Assembly (NCBI GenBank): GCA_964619125.1
Contig: CAZUCA010000005.1
Coordinates: 18,164-82,163, forward strand
Direction of reading: 5' to 3'
Origin: Owenweeksia sp964619125
Lineage (GTDB): Bacteria > Bacteroidota > Bacteroidia > Flavobacteriales > Schleiferiaceae
DNA length: 64,000 bases
In this document: piece by piece, positions 45,360 through 54,446 of the stretch
Layout: each line of letters starts with the position of its first letter
Position numbering within the stretch: position 1 is the stretch's first letter
Notes under the pieces: generated by a model
What the model saw: only the letters and a program-made list of their open reading frames with translations
Databases searched by the model: none
Told to the model about the DNA's origin: nothing
Made by a program: the position numbers and the translations under genes

Positions 45360-47987
45360 CTATCCTAATGAGGCGAGGCGCTCCTTAAGAGCCGAAATCT
45401 TCGCTTCTGCATCGGCCTGTTTCTGACGTTCAATGTTCACCACGGCCTCAGGGGCATTATTCACAAAGCGCTCATTAGCGAGCTTCTTTTGCACCGATTT
45501 AAGGAAGCCTTGCAGATAAGCTACCTCCCCGGCCAGCTTTTCTTTCTCGGCCTCAACATCCATGGCATCACCGGCAGGAATAAACATTTCGTACTTACCA
45601 GCCAGGAAGCTGAAACCCGCACCCTGCTGCTCCGCACTAATCTCGATTGCCGACAAATTGCCAAGCTTGGAGATCAAGGCACTAAAGCGGCTGGGAACGC
45701 CTTCTTCTGAAGGTGCCAACAGGCTCAGTTCCTCCTTAAAGGAAATATTTTTAGCAGTTCTGATGTTGCGGATACCATTAACAATCTGGCTGGCCTGTTC
45801 AAAATCTGCCAGTAGCTCAGCATCAACATTCTTTTGAGCGGGCCAGGTGGCTGTACAAATGCTTGCGCCCTGCTCACGATCCTTTAACAACTGCCAGATC
45901 TCCTCGGTGATAAAGGGCATATAAGGATGAAGCAATACACATACCTGCTCAAAATAATCGAGGGTAGCCTGGTAGGTAGCTGAATCAATCGGCTGCTGGT
46001 AGCCGGGTTTGACAGCTTCGAGGTACCAGCTGCAGAAATCGTCCCATACAAATTTATAGGTAGCCATTAAGGCGTCGCTCAAACGATATTTTTCAAACTG
46101 ATCGTCGATAAAGGCAATGGTAGCTTGCATTTTGGCAGCAAACCACTTTATGGCACTGGCGGCAGCCTCATCCTGCTTCACCTCCGAAGACACTTCCCAG
46201 CCCTGCAGCAGGCGCATGGCATTCCAGATCTTATTGCTGAAATTACGGCCCTGGGTACAGAGCTCTTCATCAAAGGGCAGATCGTTTCCGGCAGGTGATG
46301 TCAACATCATTCCTACCCGTACCCCGTCAGTACTATACTTCTCCATCAACCCAACCGGGTCAGGTGAATTGCCAAGCTGCTTGGACATTTTACGTCCCAG
46401 CTTATCACGTACAATACCGGTGAGGTAAACATTTTTAAATGGTTTCTCATCGCGGTATTCATAACCCGCCATGATCATCCGGGCAACCCAGAAAAATAGA
46501 ATTTCGGGTGCTGTTACCAAATCCTGGGTAGGATAATAATATTTGATTTCCTCGTTTTCGGGTTGGCGAATACCATCGAATACCGATATGGGCCACAGCC
46601 AACTACTAAACCAGGTATCGAGCGCATCTTCATCGCGGCGGAGATCATCCAGGCTAAGGTTGCGACCCGATTTACTGCGCGCTTCCGCTAAGGCCTCGGC
46701 TTCGCTTTCGGCCACCACAAAATCATCCGTGCCCTCACCATAATACCAGGCAGGGATCTGATGCCCCCACCACAACTGACGACTGATGCACCAGTCATGC
46801 ACGTTCTCCATCCAGTGGCGATAGGTGTTCTTGAATTTTTCAGGAATGAGGTTAATCTCATTTTCCATTATCGCCTTCAGGGCAGGTGAGGCCAGCTCTG
46901 ACATGCGCAGAAACCACTGGTCCGACAAGCGTGGTTCGATAACCGCGCCGGTGCGCTCACTGGTTCCAACCGCTGTTTGATAGTCTTCCACCTTTTCCAT
47001 CAGGCCCTTTTCCTCCAGTTCCTTAACAAGGGCCTTGCGCACAACAAAGCGGTCCTGACCCTCGTAATGAAGGCCATGTTCATTAAGGGTGCCATTGTCA
47101 TTGAAAGAGTCAATGATCATAAGATTATGGCGTTCCCCGATCTCTTTATCATTGGGATCATGGGCCGGGGTAATTTTAAGGCAACCGGTGCCAAACTCGA
47201 TATCCACGTAATTGTCTTCAATAACTGGCACCGCGCGATTTGCCACTGGCACCACTACCTTTTTACCGTGGAGATGGCGGTAGCGCTCATCAGCGGGGTT
47301 AATGCAAACGGCCACATCCCCGAAAATGGTTTCGGGACGGGTAGTAGCAACCACAATATAATCTTCCTCCCCTTCTATCTTATACTTTAAATGATAGAGT
47401 TTGGCATTTACGTCCTTGTGAATCACCTCTTCATCCGAAACGGTGGTACGGGCCTGTGGGTCCCAGTTTACCATGCGAAAGCCACGGTAGATTTTCCCCT
47501 TTTTATAAAGGTCAACAAATACCTTAATCACCGACTCGCTGCGTGCTTCATCCATGGTAAAGGCCTCACGACTCCAGTCGCATGAAGCCCCCAGGCGCTT
47601 TAGTTGCTCGAGAATGATGCCACCGTGCTTATCGGTCCACTCCCAGGCATGCTTGAGGAATTCCTCACGGGAGAGCTCACTTTTGGCAATTCCTTCCTCC
47701 TTAAGCTTAGCTACCACTTTGGCTTCGGTAGCAATAGAGGCATGGTCGGTACCGGGTACCCAACAGGCATTGTAGCCCCGCATACGGGCGCGGCGGATCA
47801 ATACATCCTGCAGGGTATTATTGAGCATATGGCCCATATGCAGCACCCCGGTCACATTGGGAGGCGGTATAACAATGGTATAGGGCTCACGCTCATCAGG
47901 ACGTGATTCAAAGATTTTTTGGTCTAACCAGTACTGGTACCACTTCTTCTCTGAACTCTTATAATCGTAACTAGCCGGAATGCTCAT
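45360..47987 (-). CDS. valS: Valyl-tRNA synthetase
   Basis: ValS charges tRNA-Val and edits misacylated threonine. The 875 residues are typical of the bacterial enzyme. The class I signatures are HMGH (residues 50-53, PPPNVTGVLHMGHMLNN) and KMSKQ (near residue 531). The editing CP1 domain contains VVATTRPETIFGDVAV and KITPAHDPND. The anticodon-binding helices and the C-terminal coiled coil of ValS (about 805-870) complete the protein. It is transcribed alone and is convergent with the TPR histidine kinase. I did not see a T-box, as expected outside Firmicutes. Confidence 0.97.
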   Translation of the reverse strand: MSIPASYDYKSSEKKWYQYWLDQKIFESRPDEREPYTIVIPPPNVTGVLHMGHMLNNTLQDVLIRRARMRGYNACWVPGTDHASIATEAKVVAKLKEEGIAKSELSREEFLKHAWEWTDKHGGIILEQLKRLGASCDWSREAFTMDEARSESVIKVFVDLYKKGKIYRGFRMVNWDPQARTTVSDEEVIHKDVNAKLYHLKYKIEGEEDYIVVATTRPETIFGDVAVCINPADERYRHLHGKKVVVPVANRAVPVIEDNYVDIEFGTGCLKITPAHDPNDKEIGERHNLMIIDSFNDNGTLNEHGLHYEGQDRFVVRKALVKELEEKGLMEKVEDYQTAVGTSERTGAVIEPRLSDQWFLRMSELASPALKAIMENEINLIPEKFKNTYRHWMENVHDWCISRQLWWGHQIPAWYYGEGTDDFVVAESEAEALAEARSKSGRNLSLDDLRRDEDALDTWFSSWLWPISVFDGIRQPENEEIKYYYPTQDLVTAPEILFFWVARMIMAGYEYRDEKPFKNVYLTGIVRDKLGRKMSKQLGNSPDPVGLMEKYSTDGVRVGMMLTSPAGNDLPFDEELCTQGRNFSNKIWNAMRLLQGWEVSSEVKQDEAAASAIKWFAAKMQATIAFIDDQFEKYRLSDALMATYKFVWDDFCSWYLEAVKPGYQQPIDSATYQATLDYFEQVCVLLHPYMPFITEEIWQLLKDREQGASICTATWPAQKNVDAELLADFEQASQIVNGIRNIRTAKNISFKEELSLLAPSEEGVPSRFSALISKLGNLSAIEISAEQQGAGFSFLAGKYEMFIPAGDAMDVEAEKEKLAGEVAYLQGFLKSVQKKLANERFVNNAPEAVVNIERQKQADAEAKISALKERLASLG

Positions 47988-48113
47988 CTAATGGCAGGTT
48001 TTGCAGTTTTTTTAAATTAGCCGCCAAAGTTATGAAGTTTGCCTTGTAAGCCTCGACGTCTTTGGCACATTTTTGGCTCACTCATTGCTACAAACAAATT
48101 CTACTGAACAGTT

Positions 48114-48121
48114 TAATTTTG
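48114..48121 (+). promoter_or_regulatory. -7 element of the DUF1573 gene
   Basis: TAATTTTG fits TAnnTTTG and ends 23 bases before ATG 48145. The nearest TTG upstream is at 26 bases spacing, outside the usual range. Confidence 0.4.
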
Positions 48122-48144
48122 TACAATTACAAAAAACTTTTACA

Positions 48145-48588
48145 ATGAAAAAGCTAGTATTAGCCGTTACCTTTATGCTTGCCGGTGTGTTTGCCTTTGC
48201 TCAAAGCAATCCCAATGCAGCGGAAATCTCTTTTGAAACCGAAACAATCGACTATGGTACTATCGACCAGGGTTCTGACGGTAAGAGAGAATTTGTATTC
48301 ACCAACACCGGTAAAGAACCACTGATTATTGCCAATGCTAAAGGTTCATGCGGCTGCACCGTTCCTACCTGGCCCCGCGAGCCGATTGCACCAGGTGAGC
48401 AAGGCGTTATTAAGGTAAAGTATGATACCAAGCGCGTAGGACCATTTACCAAAAGTGTAACCATCAGTTCCAACGCCGCCACCGCCACTAAGGTACTGCG
48501 TATCAAAGGCAAAGTGGTAGAAAAGAAGGAAGTAAAGACTTCCCCTGAGAATGAAACTAAAACTTCTATGATGCAGGAAGCTAAATAG
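48145..48588 (+). CDS. DUF1573 domain secreted protein
   Basis: A 147-residue protein with a signal peptide (VTFMLAGVFAFAQ) and one DUF1573 immunoglobulin-like domain (EISFETETIDYGTIDQGSDG ... GSCGCTVPTWP ... KVKYDTKRVGPFTKSVTI). The Cys pair in the SCGCT turn is characteristic of the family, which is abundant in Bacteroidota and whose function is undefined. The ATG directly before the signal peptide is chosen. The gene is monocistronic with its own -7 element and terminator. Confidence 0.9.
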   Translation: MKKLVLAVTFMLAGVFAFAQSNPNAAEISFETETIDYGTIDQGSDGKREFVFTNTGKEPLIIANAKGSCGCTVPTWPREPIAPGEQGVIKVKYDTKRVGPFTKSVTISSNAATATKVLRIKGKVVEKKEVKTSPENETKTSMMQEAK

Positions 48589-48610
48589 AGTTTTATCATA
48601 TTACCTTTGC

Positions 48611-48640
48611 AGCCCCGATCTTCATCGGGGCTTTTTTATT
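48611..48640 (+). terminator. Terminator of the DUF1573 gene
   Basis: AGCCCCGAT pairs with ATCGGGGCT around CTTC, followed by a T run. Confidence 0.92.
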
Positions 48641-48666
48641 TTTAGGAACCAAGAAGAACTGTTGTA

Positions 48667-49866
48667 ATGCCATCAATCTCCATAAAAGGGCTCACAATGC
48701 CCGAATCACCGATCCGGAAATTGGTACCATTTGCGGAAACGGCTAAGAGCAAAGGCCGCGAGGTCTATCATCTCAACATCGGTCAACCCGATATAGAAAC
48801 ACCCCCACAGGCTTTTGAGGCGGTACGCAATGCCGACCTGAAAGTACTGGAATACAGCCATTCCGCCGGATTTGAATCATACCGGAGAGGGGTGGTAGAC
48901 TACTACAGTAAAGTGGGTATTGACATCAGCCTTGAAGATCTGGTGATCAGTACCGGTGGTTCAGAGGCTATTTTATTTACCCTCAACAGTATCACTGATC
49001 CTGGTGACGAAATTATTATTCCGGAACCTTTTTACGCCAACTACAACGGTTTTGGCATTTCCAGTGGCGTAACCGTGGTACCGGTAACCTCGCGTATCGA
49101 GGAAGATTTCAGCCTGCCCCGCATTGAGGAGTTCGAGCGCCTGATCACCTCACGCACCAAGGCGATCATGATCTGTAACCCCGGCAACCCTACCGGATAC
49201 CTCTATACCCGCGAAGAACTGGAACAGCTGCGCGACCTGGTTCTCAAGCATGACTTATTCCTTATCGCCGACGAAGTGTACCGCGAATTTTGCTACGACG
49301 GTATGGAGCACCATTCCATTCTGACCCTCAAAGGGCTGGAGGAAAATGCCATTATGATTGACTCGGTAAGTAAACGCTATAGCATGTGCGGTGCCCGCAT
49401 TGGCTGTGTGGTAAGTCGCAACAAAGAATTTATGAGTACGGTGCTCAAGTATGCCCAGGCGCGCCTGAGCCCTCCTACCCTGGCCCAGATTGCCAGTGAA
49501 GCAGCCCTGCAAACCGGACCGGAATATTTTGAGAATGTAAAACAGGAGTATCGCAAACGCCGCGACATCCTGGTGGACGGCCTGAATGACATTGAGGGAG
49601 TATTTTGCCCTAAGCCGAAAGGGGCCTTTTATGCGGTGGCAAAACTGCCGGTACACAGTACCGATCGCTTTGCGCAATGGCTGCTCTCCACTTTTGAACT
49701 CAACAACAAAACAGTGATGCTGGCCCCGGCCGAAGGCTTTTACGCTACTCCCGGCATGGGCCTCAACCAGGTACGCCTGGCTTACGTATTGAAGCAGGCC
49801 GACCTGGAGCGCTCGGTAGAGATCTTAGGTGACGCCCTTAAAAAATATCCCGGTACCCTGCTGTGA
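48667..49866 (+). CDS. Pyridoxal-phosphate-dependent aminotransferase, class I/II
   Basis: A 399-residue fold-type I aminotransferase. Visible features are NIGQPDIETPP near the N-terminus, STGGSEAILFTLNSI, NPGNPTGYLYTREEL, DEVYREFCY and the PLP lysine in DSVSKRYSMCGARIG. The protein groups with aspartate-type or broad-range aminotransferases of subgroup I; the amino donor is not determined by sequence. It is cotranscribed with murB, whose GTG start overlaps its stop (GTGA). Confidence 0.92.
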   Translation: MPSISIKGLTMPESPIRKLVPFAETAKSKGREVYHLNIGQPDIETPPQAFEAVRNADLKVLEYSHSAGFESYRRGVVDYYSKVGIDISLEDLVISTGGSEAILFTLNSITDPGDEIIIPEPFYANYNGFGISSGVTVVPVTSRIEEDFSLPRIEEFERLITSRTKAIMICNPGNPTGYLYTREELEQLRDLVLKHDLFLIADEVYREFCYDGMEHHSILTLKGLEENAIMIDSVSKRYSMCGARIGCVVSRNKEFMSTVLKYAQARLSPPTLAQIASEAALQTGPEYFENVKQEYRKRRDILVDGLNDIEGVFCPKPKGAFYAVAKLPVHSTDRFAQWLLSTFELNNKTVMLAPAEGFYATPGMGLNQVRLAYVLKQADLERSVEILGDALKKYPGTLL

Positions 49867-50891
49867 GTAACCTCTTTCACGTAATACAGGAAAACGTTTC
49901 GCTCAAGCGCTACAACACCTTTGGCGTGGAAGCCCGGGCGCGTTATTTCTTTGAGGCCCAAACCATGGATGACCTGCTTTGGATTATCCATCAGGAAGCT
50001 TTTAAACTGCCCAAGCTCATTCTGGGGGGAGGCAGCAACATGCTCCTCACCAAGGATTTTGATGGCCTGGTCTTGAAAATTTCCCTGAAGTTAAAATGGA
50101 TTGAGCGCAGCGAGGGTGATCATACGCTGGTATCAGTAATGGCCGGCGAAAACTGGCATCAGTTCGTGCTATGGGCCCTCGATCATAACCTCGGCGGGTT
50201 GGAAAACCTTAGCCTCATCCCCGGCAATGTGGGCTCAGCACCTATTCAGAATATCGGGGCCTACGGTGTAGAACTCAAAGACCACTTCCATCACCTGGAA
50301 GCACTCAATGTAGAAACGGGTGAATTTGAGATTTTCACCCTCGAAGACTGTCAGTTTGGTTACCGGCATTCATACTTTAAAGGAGAAGGAAAAAACAAAT
50401 ACATCATTACCCGTTGCTTCTTTAATCTCACTTTTCAGAATCACCAACTCAACACCGAGTATGGTGCCATCAACAAGCAGCTTGAAGCGATGGGTCTTGA
50501 ACCCAGTATTCACAACATTTCCAAGGCAGTGGTGGCGATTCGTGAAAGCAAATTACCCGATCCGGCGGTGCTGGGCAACAGCGGCAGTTTCTTTAAAAAC
50601 CCGGTGGTAAGCAGTGCCCAGGTTGATAAAATAAGAAAGGAGTATCCTGAAGCGGTAGCTTACCCGGTGGACGATGAAAATATGAAACTGGCCGCCGGCT
50701 GGCTGATTGAAAAGGCCGGCTGGAAAGGTTATCGCAAGAATGACGCCGGTGTACACGAAAAACAAGCACTGGTGCTGGTAAATTACGGCAATGCTTCTGG
50801 CAAGGAAATTGAAGACCTCAGTAATGCCATAATGGAATCAGTCTTTCGTACCTTTGGCGTGCGATTAGAGCGGGAAGTAAACCTGCTGTGA
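49863..50891 (+). CDS. murB: UDP-N-acetylmuramate dehydrogenase
   Basis: MurB reduces UDP-GlcNAc enolpyruvate to UDP-MurNAc with NADPH and FAD in the cytosol. The 342 residues fit type I MurB. Motifs are LILGGGSNMLL (FAD), LSLIPGNVGSAPIQNIGAYG, the YRHSYFKGEG tyrosine region and GNSGSFFKNPVV with the catalytic Ser. The start is GTG 49863, overlapping the aminotransferase stop; the next in-frame ATG would delete the conserved N-terminus (SLKRYNTFGVEARA). Confidence 0.96.
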   Translation: MSNLFHVIQENVSLKRYNTFGVEARARYFFEAQTMDDLLWIIHQEAFKLPKLILGGGSNMLLTKDFDGLVLKISLKLKWIERSEGDHTLVSVMAGENWHQFVLWALDHNLGGLENLSLIPGNVGSAPIQNIGAYGVELKDHFHHLEALNVETGEFEIFTLEDCQFGYRHSYFKGEGKNKYIITRCFFNLTFQNHQLNTEYGAINKQLEAMGLEPSIHNISKAVVAIRESKLPDPAVLGNSGSFFKNPVVSSAQVDKIRKEYPEAVAYPVDDENMKLAAGWLIEKAGWKGYRKNDAGVHEKQALVLVNYGNASGKEIEDLSNAIMESVFRTFGVRLEREVNLL

Positions 50892-50927
50892 TTCCGTTCA
50901 TTAAACTACAATTGAAAGATAATTGAG

Positions 50928-51143
50928 ATGGAAGTTTTTTTGATTAGCCTGGTACTGATAGGAGTGGGATTTGCCGGAATCGCCATTAAGATATGGGCCA
51001 AGAAGGATGGTGAATTTTCAGGCACCTGTGCCAGTAACAGTCCCTTTCTTAACGAAGAAGGTGAAGCCTGTAGCTTTTGTGGCGCTCAGCCCGATCAACA
51101 GTGCAAAAAAGAAGACAAGGAGATTAGTAAGTCACCTGCCTGA
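50928..51143 (+). CDS. Small membrane protein with four-Cys tail
   Basis: A 71-residue protein with one N-terminal transmembrane helix (about 4-24, ISLVLIGVGFAGIAIKIWA) and a soluble tail containing Cys residues arranged C-x(13)-C-x2-C-x8-C (GTCASNSPF, ACSFCGAQPDQQC). Very similar small proteins, often annotated only as membrane or secreted protein, occur in Flavobacteriia from memory. The Cys set could bind a metal or an iron-sulfur cluster, which is inference. It follows murB by 36 bases and precedes a terminator, so it may be the last gene of the aminotransferase-murB operon. Confidence 0.82.
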   Translation: MEVFLISLVLIGVGFAGIAIKIWAKKDGEFSGTCASNSPFLNEEGEACSFCGAQPDQQCKKEDKEISKSPA

Positions 51144-51170
51144 GGGCCGGCACCTAAACTCAAAAATAAC

Positions 51171-51208
51171 AGCCCCATTGCCATTAAGCCGGTTTTGGGG
51201 CTTTTTTA
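51171..51208 (+). terminator. Terminator after the aminotransferase-murB set
   Basis: AGCCCCA pairs with TGGGGCT across an 18-base loop and is followed by six T. Confidence 0.75.
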
Positions 51209-51238
51209 TGCCCTGTAAGGGCGGATGATAATCCCGGA

Positions 51239-52240
51239 TCAGTCAATGAGGTAGGCCTCAAAACCTGCCGTTTGCAACACTTCCCAATCACCCTTAAAAT
51301 CGGTGGAGATAAAATAAGCCTCCAGCTCAGGTTTGGACTGGATGAACTTGTAGGCTTTTTGCGTACCCATCACCATGCAGGCAGTGGCATAGGCATCGGC
51401 ATCCATGCAAGTGGGAGCTATTACCGAAACACTTAAGAGCTGATTACGGGCGGGAAAGCCACTTTTGGGGTCGATGGTGTGGGCATATCGCAGGCCCGTT
51501 TCCTCATCCACCCAGAATTTACGGTAATTTCCACTGGTAGCGAGGGCGGCATTTTTCAGAGCAAGAATAAACTGGAAGCGGTCTTCCTCATCAATCTCAT
51601 CGCTGGGTTTGTCTACCCCAATACGCCATACTTCCTCACTGGCATTAAGGCCCTTACAACGCAGCTCACCCCCTACTTCCACCATATAGCGCTCTACTCC
51701 GCGCTCTTGCAGGAAGCCTGCAATCAGATCTACCGTATACCCCTGGGCAATGGCATTAAAATCAATAAAGCTACCCGGAGCAAGGCTAAAGTTATTGCCC
51801 TGCTGACGAATCCGTTGCCAGCCCGTGAGCTTTAAAACTGAGTCTACTGCCGCCGAATCTGGGCGGGTGGTTTTCTCCTTTCCAAACCCCCACAATTGCA
51901 CCAAAGGGCCTACCGTAGGGTCAAAGCTGCCATCGGTTTCCTGTGAAATCTGCACACTGCGGTTATACACTTTGCTGAAATGCTCATCAGCAGGACGGGT
52001 TTCTCCCCGATTGAGGGCGCTGATAAGGGAGTTTTGCTGATAGGTACTCATCGAATTATCAATAAGCCTGAAAATACTATCAAAGGCATACTGCCAGTCC
52101 TGCGCTTCAGCCGTCAGATATTTAATCTGGTAGGTGCTACCCTGAGCATAACCCACCGCCTGATTTTCGATAACTCCCTCCCTCCTGCTGCAGGCCGTGG
52201 CCAGCAATGCGAAGAGGGCACAGTAGAAAATGTTTTTCAT
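51239..52240 (-). CDS. apbE: FAD:protein FMN transferase (ApbE)
   Basis: ApbE covalently attaches FMN to threonine residues of redox proteins such as NqrB/C or RnfG on the periplasmic side. The 333 residues start with a lipoprotein signal (FALLATACSRR) and show the family motifs DGSFDPTVGPLVQLWGFG, FIDFNAIAQGYTVDLI, VEVGGELRCKG and DPKSGFPA with the Mg-binding DADAYATACMVMG. ATG 52240 is selected; a GTG two codons earlier is possible. It is divergent from ypdA with 154 bases between the starts. Confidence 0.95.
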   Translation of the reverse strand: MKNIFYCALFALLATACSRREGVIENQAVGYAQGSTYQIKYLTAEAQDWQYAFDSIFRLIDNSMSTYQQNSLISALNRGETRPADEHFSKVYNRSVQISQETDGSFDPTVGPLVQLWGFGKEKTTRPDSAAVDSVLKLTGWQRIRQQGNNFSLAPGSFIDFNAIAQGYTVDLIAGFLQERGVERYMVEVGGELRCKGLNASEEVWRIGVDKPSDEIDEEDRFQFILALKNAALATSGNYRKFWVDEETGLRYAHTIDPKSGFPARNQLLSVSVIAPTCMDADAYATACMVMGTQKAYKFIQSKPELEAYFISTDFKGDWEVLQTAGFEAYLID

Positions 52241-52394
52241 GAGCACAAAGGTAAAATACCCTAATTACTATTCAGCGACCCCGTCACTTTTCAGCAGGAA
52301 CCACCAGCAGCTAATCAGGCCGGACTAATGGGAGATAGACAATTATTGCCGCCAGAAAATGAACATGCGCTGCTGATTTAGCATTTTTGCTCCT

Positions 52395-53360
52395 ATGCTT
52401 GACCTCATTATTGTAGGGGCCGGACCTATCGGTTTAACCGCAGGAATTGAAGCCCGTAAACACAACCTCAACTACCTCATCATTGAAAAAGGGGTTTTGG
52501 TAAACAGCCTCTACCACTACCCCGACAATATGACCTTTTTCAGTACTTCTGAGAAGCTTGAAATCGGAGGTGTACCCTTTGTTTCACATAATCCCAAGCC
52601 CACCCGTCCGGAGGCGCTGGAATATTACCGGCGGGTGGCCGAAAAATACCAGTTGCAGATCAATTTCTATGAGCATATCCACCGGGTAGTGCGGGAAGCA
52701 GAGGCTTTCAAAATTGTAAGCTCAGGGGGCGAGTACCGATGCCGCAAGCTTATCCTCAGCACCGGTTTTTACGATGTGGAGAACCGGTTGAAGGTGCCTG
52801 GTGAAGACCTGCCGAAGGTGAAGCATTACTACCAGGATCCCCATCCCTACTTCAGGCAAAGGCTGGCGGTGATAGGAGCCCAAAATTCTGCGGTAGATGC
52901 AGCCCTGGAGTGCTGGCGTAAGGGCGCAGAGGTCAGTATGCTCGTAAGGGGCAGCGAAATCGGCAGCAGGGTAAAGTATTGGGTGCGACCAGATATTCTC
53001 AATCGCATTGAAGAAGGCTCCATCAAGGCGTACTTTAATGCCGAGATTACCGAAATTACCGCAAAGCAGCTTAGCTTCAGGCAAAATGGCAAGGAGATAA
53101 AAATCCCCAATGACTTTGTATTAGCGCTTACCGGCTACCAACCAGATTTTAGACTACTAGAACAGTGTGGGGTACAGCTGCAAGCTGATCTTCACTATAA
53201 ACCCTGCTATAATGAGGAGAGCATGGAGAGCAATGTGGAGGGCATATATCTGGCCGGGGTTATAGTGGGCGGGCTAAAAACTGCCGAATGGTTTATTGAA
53301 AACTCGCGGGTGCATGCCGAAATTGCGGTAAAGCACATCGCCACCAAGCTGGGCAGGTGA
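52395..53360 (+). CDS. ypdA: YpdA family bacillithiol disulfide reductase
   Basis: A 321-residue FAD/NADPH flavoprotein of the YpdA (Bdr) family, which reduces oxidised bacillithiol disulfide. It begins with the FAD Rossmann motif LIIVGAGPIGLTAGIEA, has a second dinucleotide motif AVIGAQNSAVDAALE, and ends with GIYLAGVIVGG and GLKTAEWFIENSRVHA. It lacks the CxxC of thioredoxin reductases, as expected for this family. Together with YtxJ (35774) it indicates a bacillithiol-based redox system. It is a single gene. Confidence 0.93.
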   Translation: MLDLIIVGAGPIGLTAGIEARKHNLNYLIIEKGVLVNSLYHYPDNMTFFSTSEKLEIGGVPFVSHNPKPTRPEALEYYRRVAEKYQLQINFYEHIHRVVREAEAFKIVSSGGEYRCRKLILSTGFYDVENRLKVPGEDLPKVKHYYQDPHPYFRQRLAVIGAQNSAVDAALECWRKGAEVSMLVRGSEIGSRVKYWVRPDILNRIEEGSIKAYFNAEITEITAKQLSFRQNGKEIKIPNDFVLALTGYQPDFRLLEQCGVQLQADLHYKPCYNEESMESNVEGIYLAGVIVGGLKTAEWFIENSRVHAEIAVKHIATKLGR

Positions 53361-53361
53361 A

Positions 53362-54423
53362 TTATATAAAGCCGTGCTCACGGGCATGTTTACGGGCATC
53401 GGCCGAATGCTTAAACTGTAAGATAGGAATATCAAGGGCCATGATCTTTTCCACAATCTGGTTTACCCTCTTTTTGTGAGAGCGCTTCACGGCTCGAATA
53501 TAAATAGCCTTTATTCGGCCGGGATTTTCGCGCACTATCCGGTAGTAAATATGCGGATCGTGCTGGCCATTGTCACCCAGCAATATAAATTGCTGATCAG
53601 GGTACATCTCCAGGATGCGCTGCACCTTTATGCGCTTGTGATCATGGCTGCCATAGCCCGATTTGAAAAAATCAGTGAAACTGTCTTTGATCTGCTTGAG
53701 CTGCAACACTCCCCGGGGCAGATCGTTGAATTCGATAAAGCGCAGGAGAAAGTCGTAAAGATTCCATTCACTGCTACTTACATAAAAAAAGGGGTTGGGG
53801 TTTTCATGGCTCCCCCCTCTCAGTTCCTGATACAACTGCACTACTCCCTTAAAGGGCTTGCGGGTTTCAGGATCTTTTGTAGTGAGCAGGTACAACTTGC
53901 GCCAGGCCTTGGTAACATGCGACACCAGAAAGGTATCGTCGATATCGCTGATACAGCCATAGTCAAACTGCCGGCCAATAAACACCTTAACTTTTACACT
54001 CACCTCCTCCTGACCTTCGACCAGTTCATCGCCCAGCCGCAGCATTACAGTATGCCAGCCGGGATTGAGATTGTGCTTGAAAACCTTAAACTCAAAAAAA
54101 CCATCTTCGGTGGTAGTTGTATTTATAATACCCTTGCCGGTATGCAGCTCAACCTTCGCCCCGGCAATGGTCCTTACCAGGAACATTTTTACTAATGAAA
54201 TAAAATTTTTGAAGGCTGATGTGCGGCGACGTGGTTTGGCCATAGCCATACCCCTGAAAACATGTCCCTGAACAAAATAGTAATCGCTGTTGCCAAAACC
54301 GCGAAAGCCCTGCAAAAAAGGATAATCGACATAGCGAAAACGACTCTTCAGCCAGCGCTTGAGATGGCCTCCCCTGATGGGGGCATCTTTATAGCTCGCC
54401 CATTCGGGGGGTGAGGAGATCAT
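53362..54423 (-). CDS. App1-family (DUF2183) phosphatase
   Basis: A 353-residue protein of the App1/DUF2183 family, whose yeast member is a Mg-dependent phosphatidate phosphatase. Motifs: FRGFGNSDYYFVQGHVFRG, an Ig-like insert (about 90-150), the HAD-like DxDxT signature SDIDDTFLVSHVTKAW, FYVSSSEWNLYDFL and LLGDNGQHDPHIYYRI. It would dephosphorylate phosphatidate or a related lipid. It is divergent from a diacylglycerol kinase with only 23 bases between start codons. The pair would drive opposite reactions. Confidence 0.9.
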   Translation of the reverse strand: MISSPPEWASYKDAPIRGGHLKRWLKSRFRYVDYPFLQGFRGFGNSDYYFVQGHVFRGMAMAKPRRRTSAFKNFISLVKMFLVRTIAGAKVELHTGKGIINTTTTEDGFFEFKVFKHNLNPGWHTVMLRLGDELVEGQEEVSVKVKVFIGRQFDYGCISDIDDTFLVSHVTKAWRKLYLLTTKDPETRKPFKGVVQLYQELRGGSHENPNPFFYVSSSEWNLYDFLLRFIEFNDLPRGVLQLKQIKDSFTDFFKSGYGSHDHKRIKVQRILEMYPDQQFILLGDNGQHDPHIYYRIVRENPGRIKAIYIRAVKRSHKKRVNQIVEKIMALDIPILQFKHSADARKHAREHGFI

Positions 54424-54430
54424 ATATGAT
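54419..54430. promoter_or_regulatory. Perfect palindrome ATCATATATGAT over the App1 start
   Basis: A 12-base perfect dyad covers the App1 ATG and lies 17 bases before the DAG kinase ATG. It may be a regulator site or an A/T-rich coincidence. Confidence 0.3.
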
Positions 54431-54446
54431 AATTTTATAGCATTTA

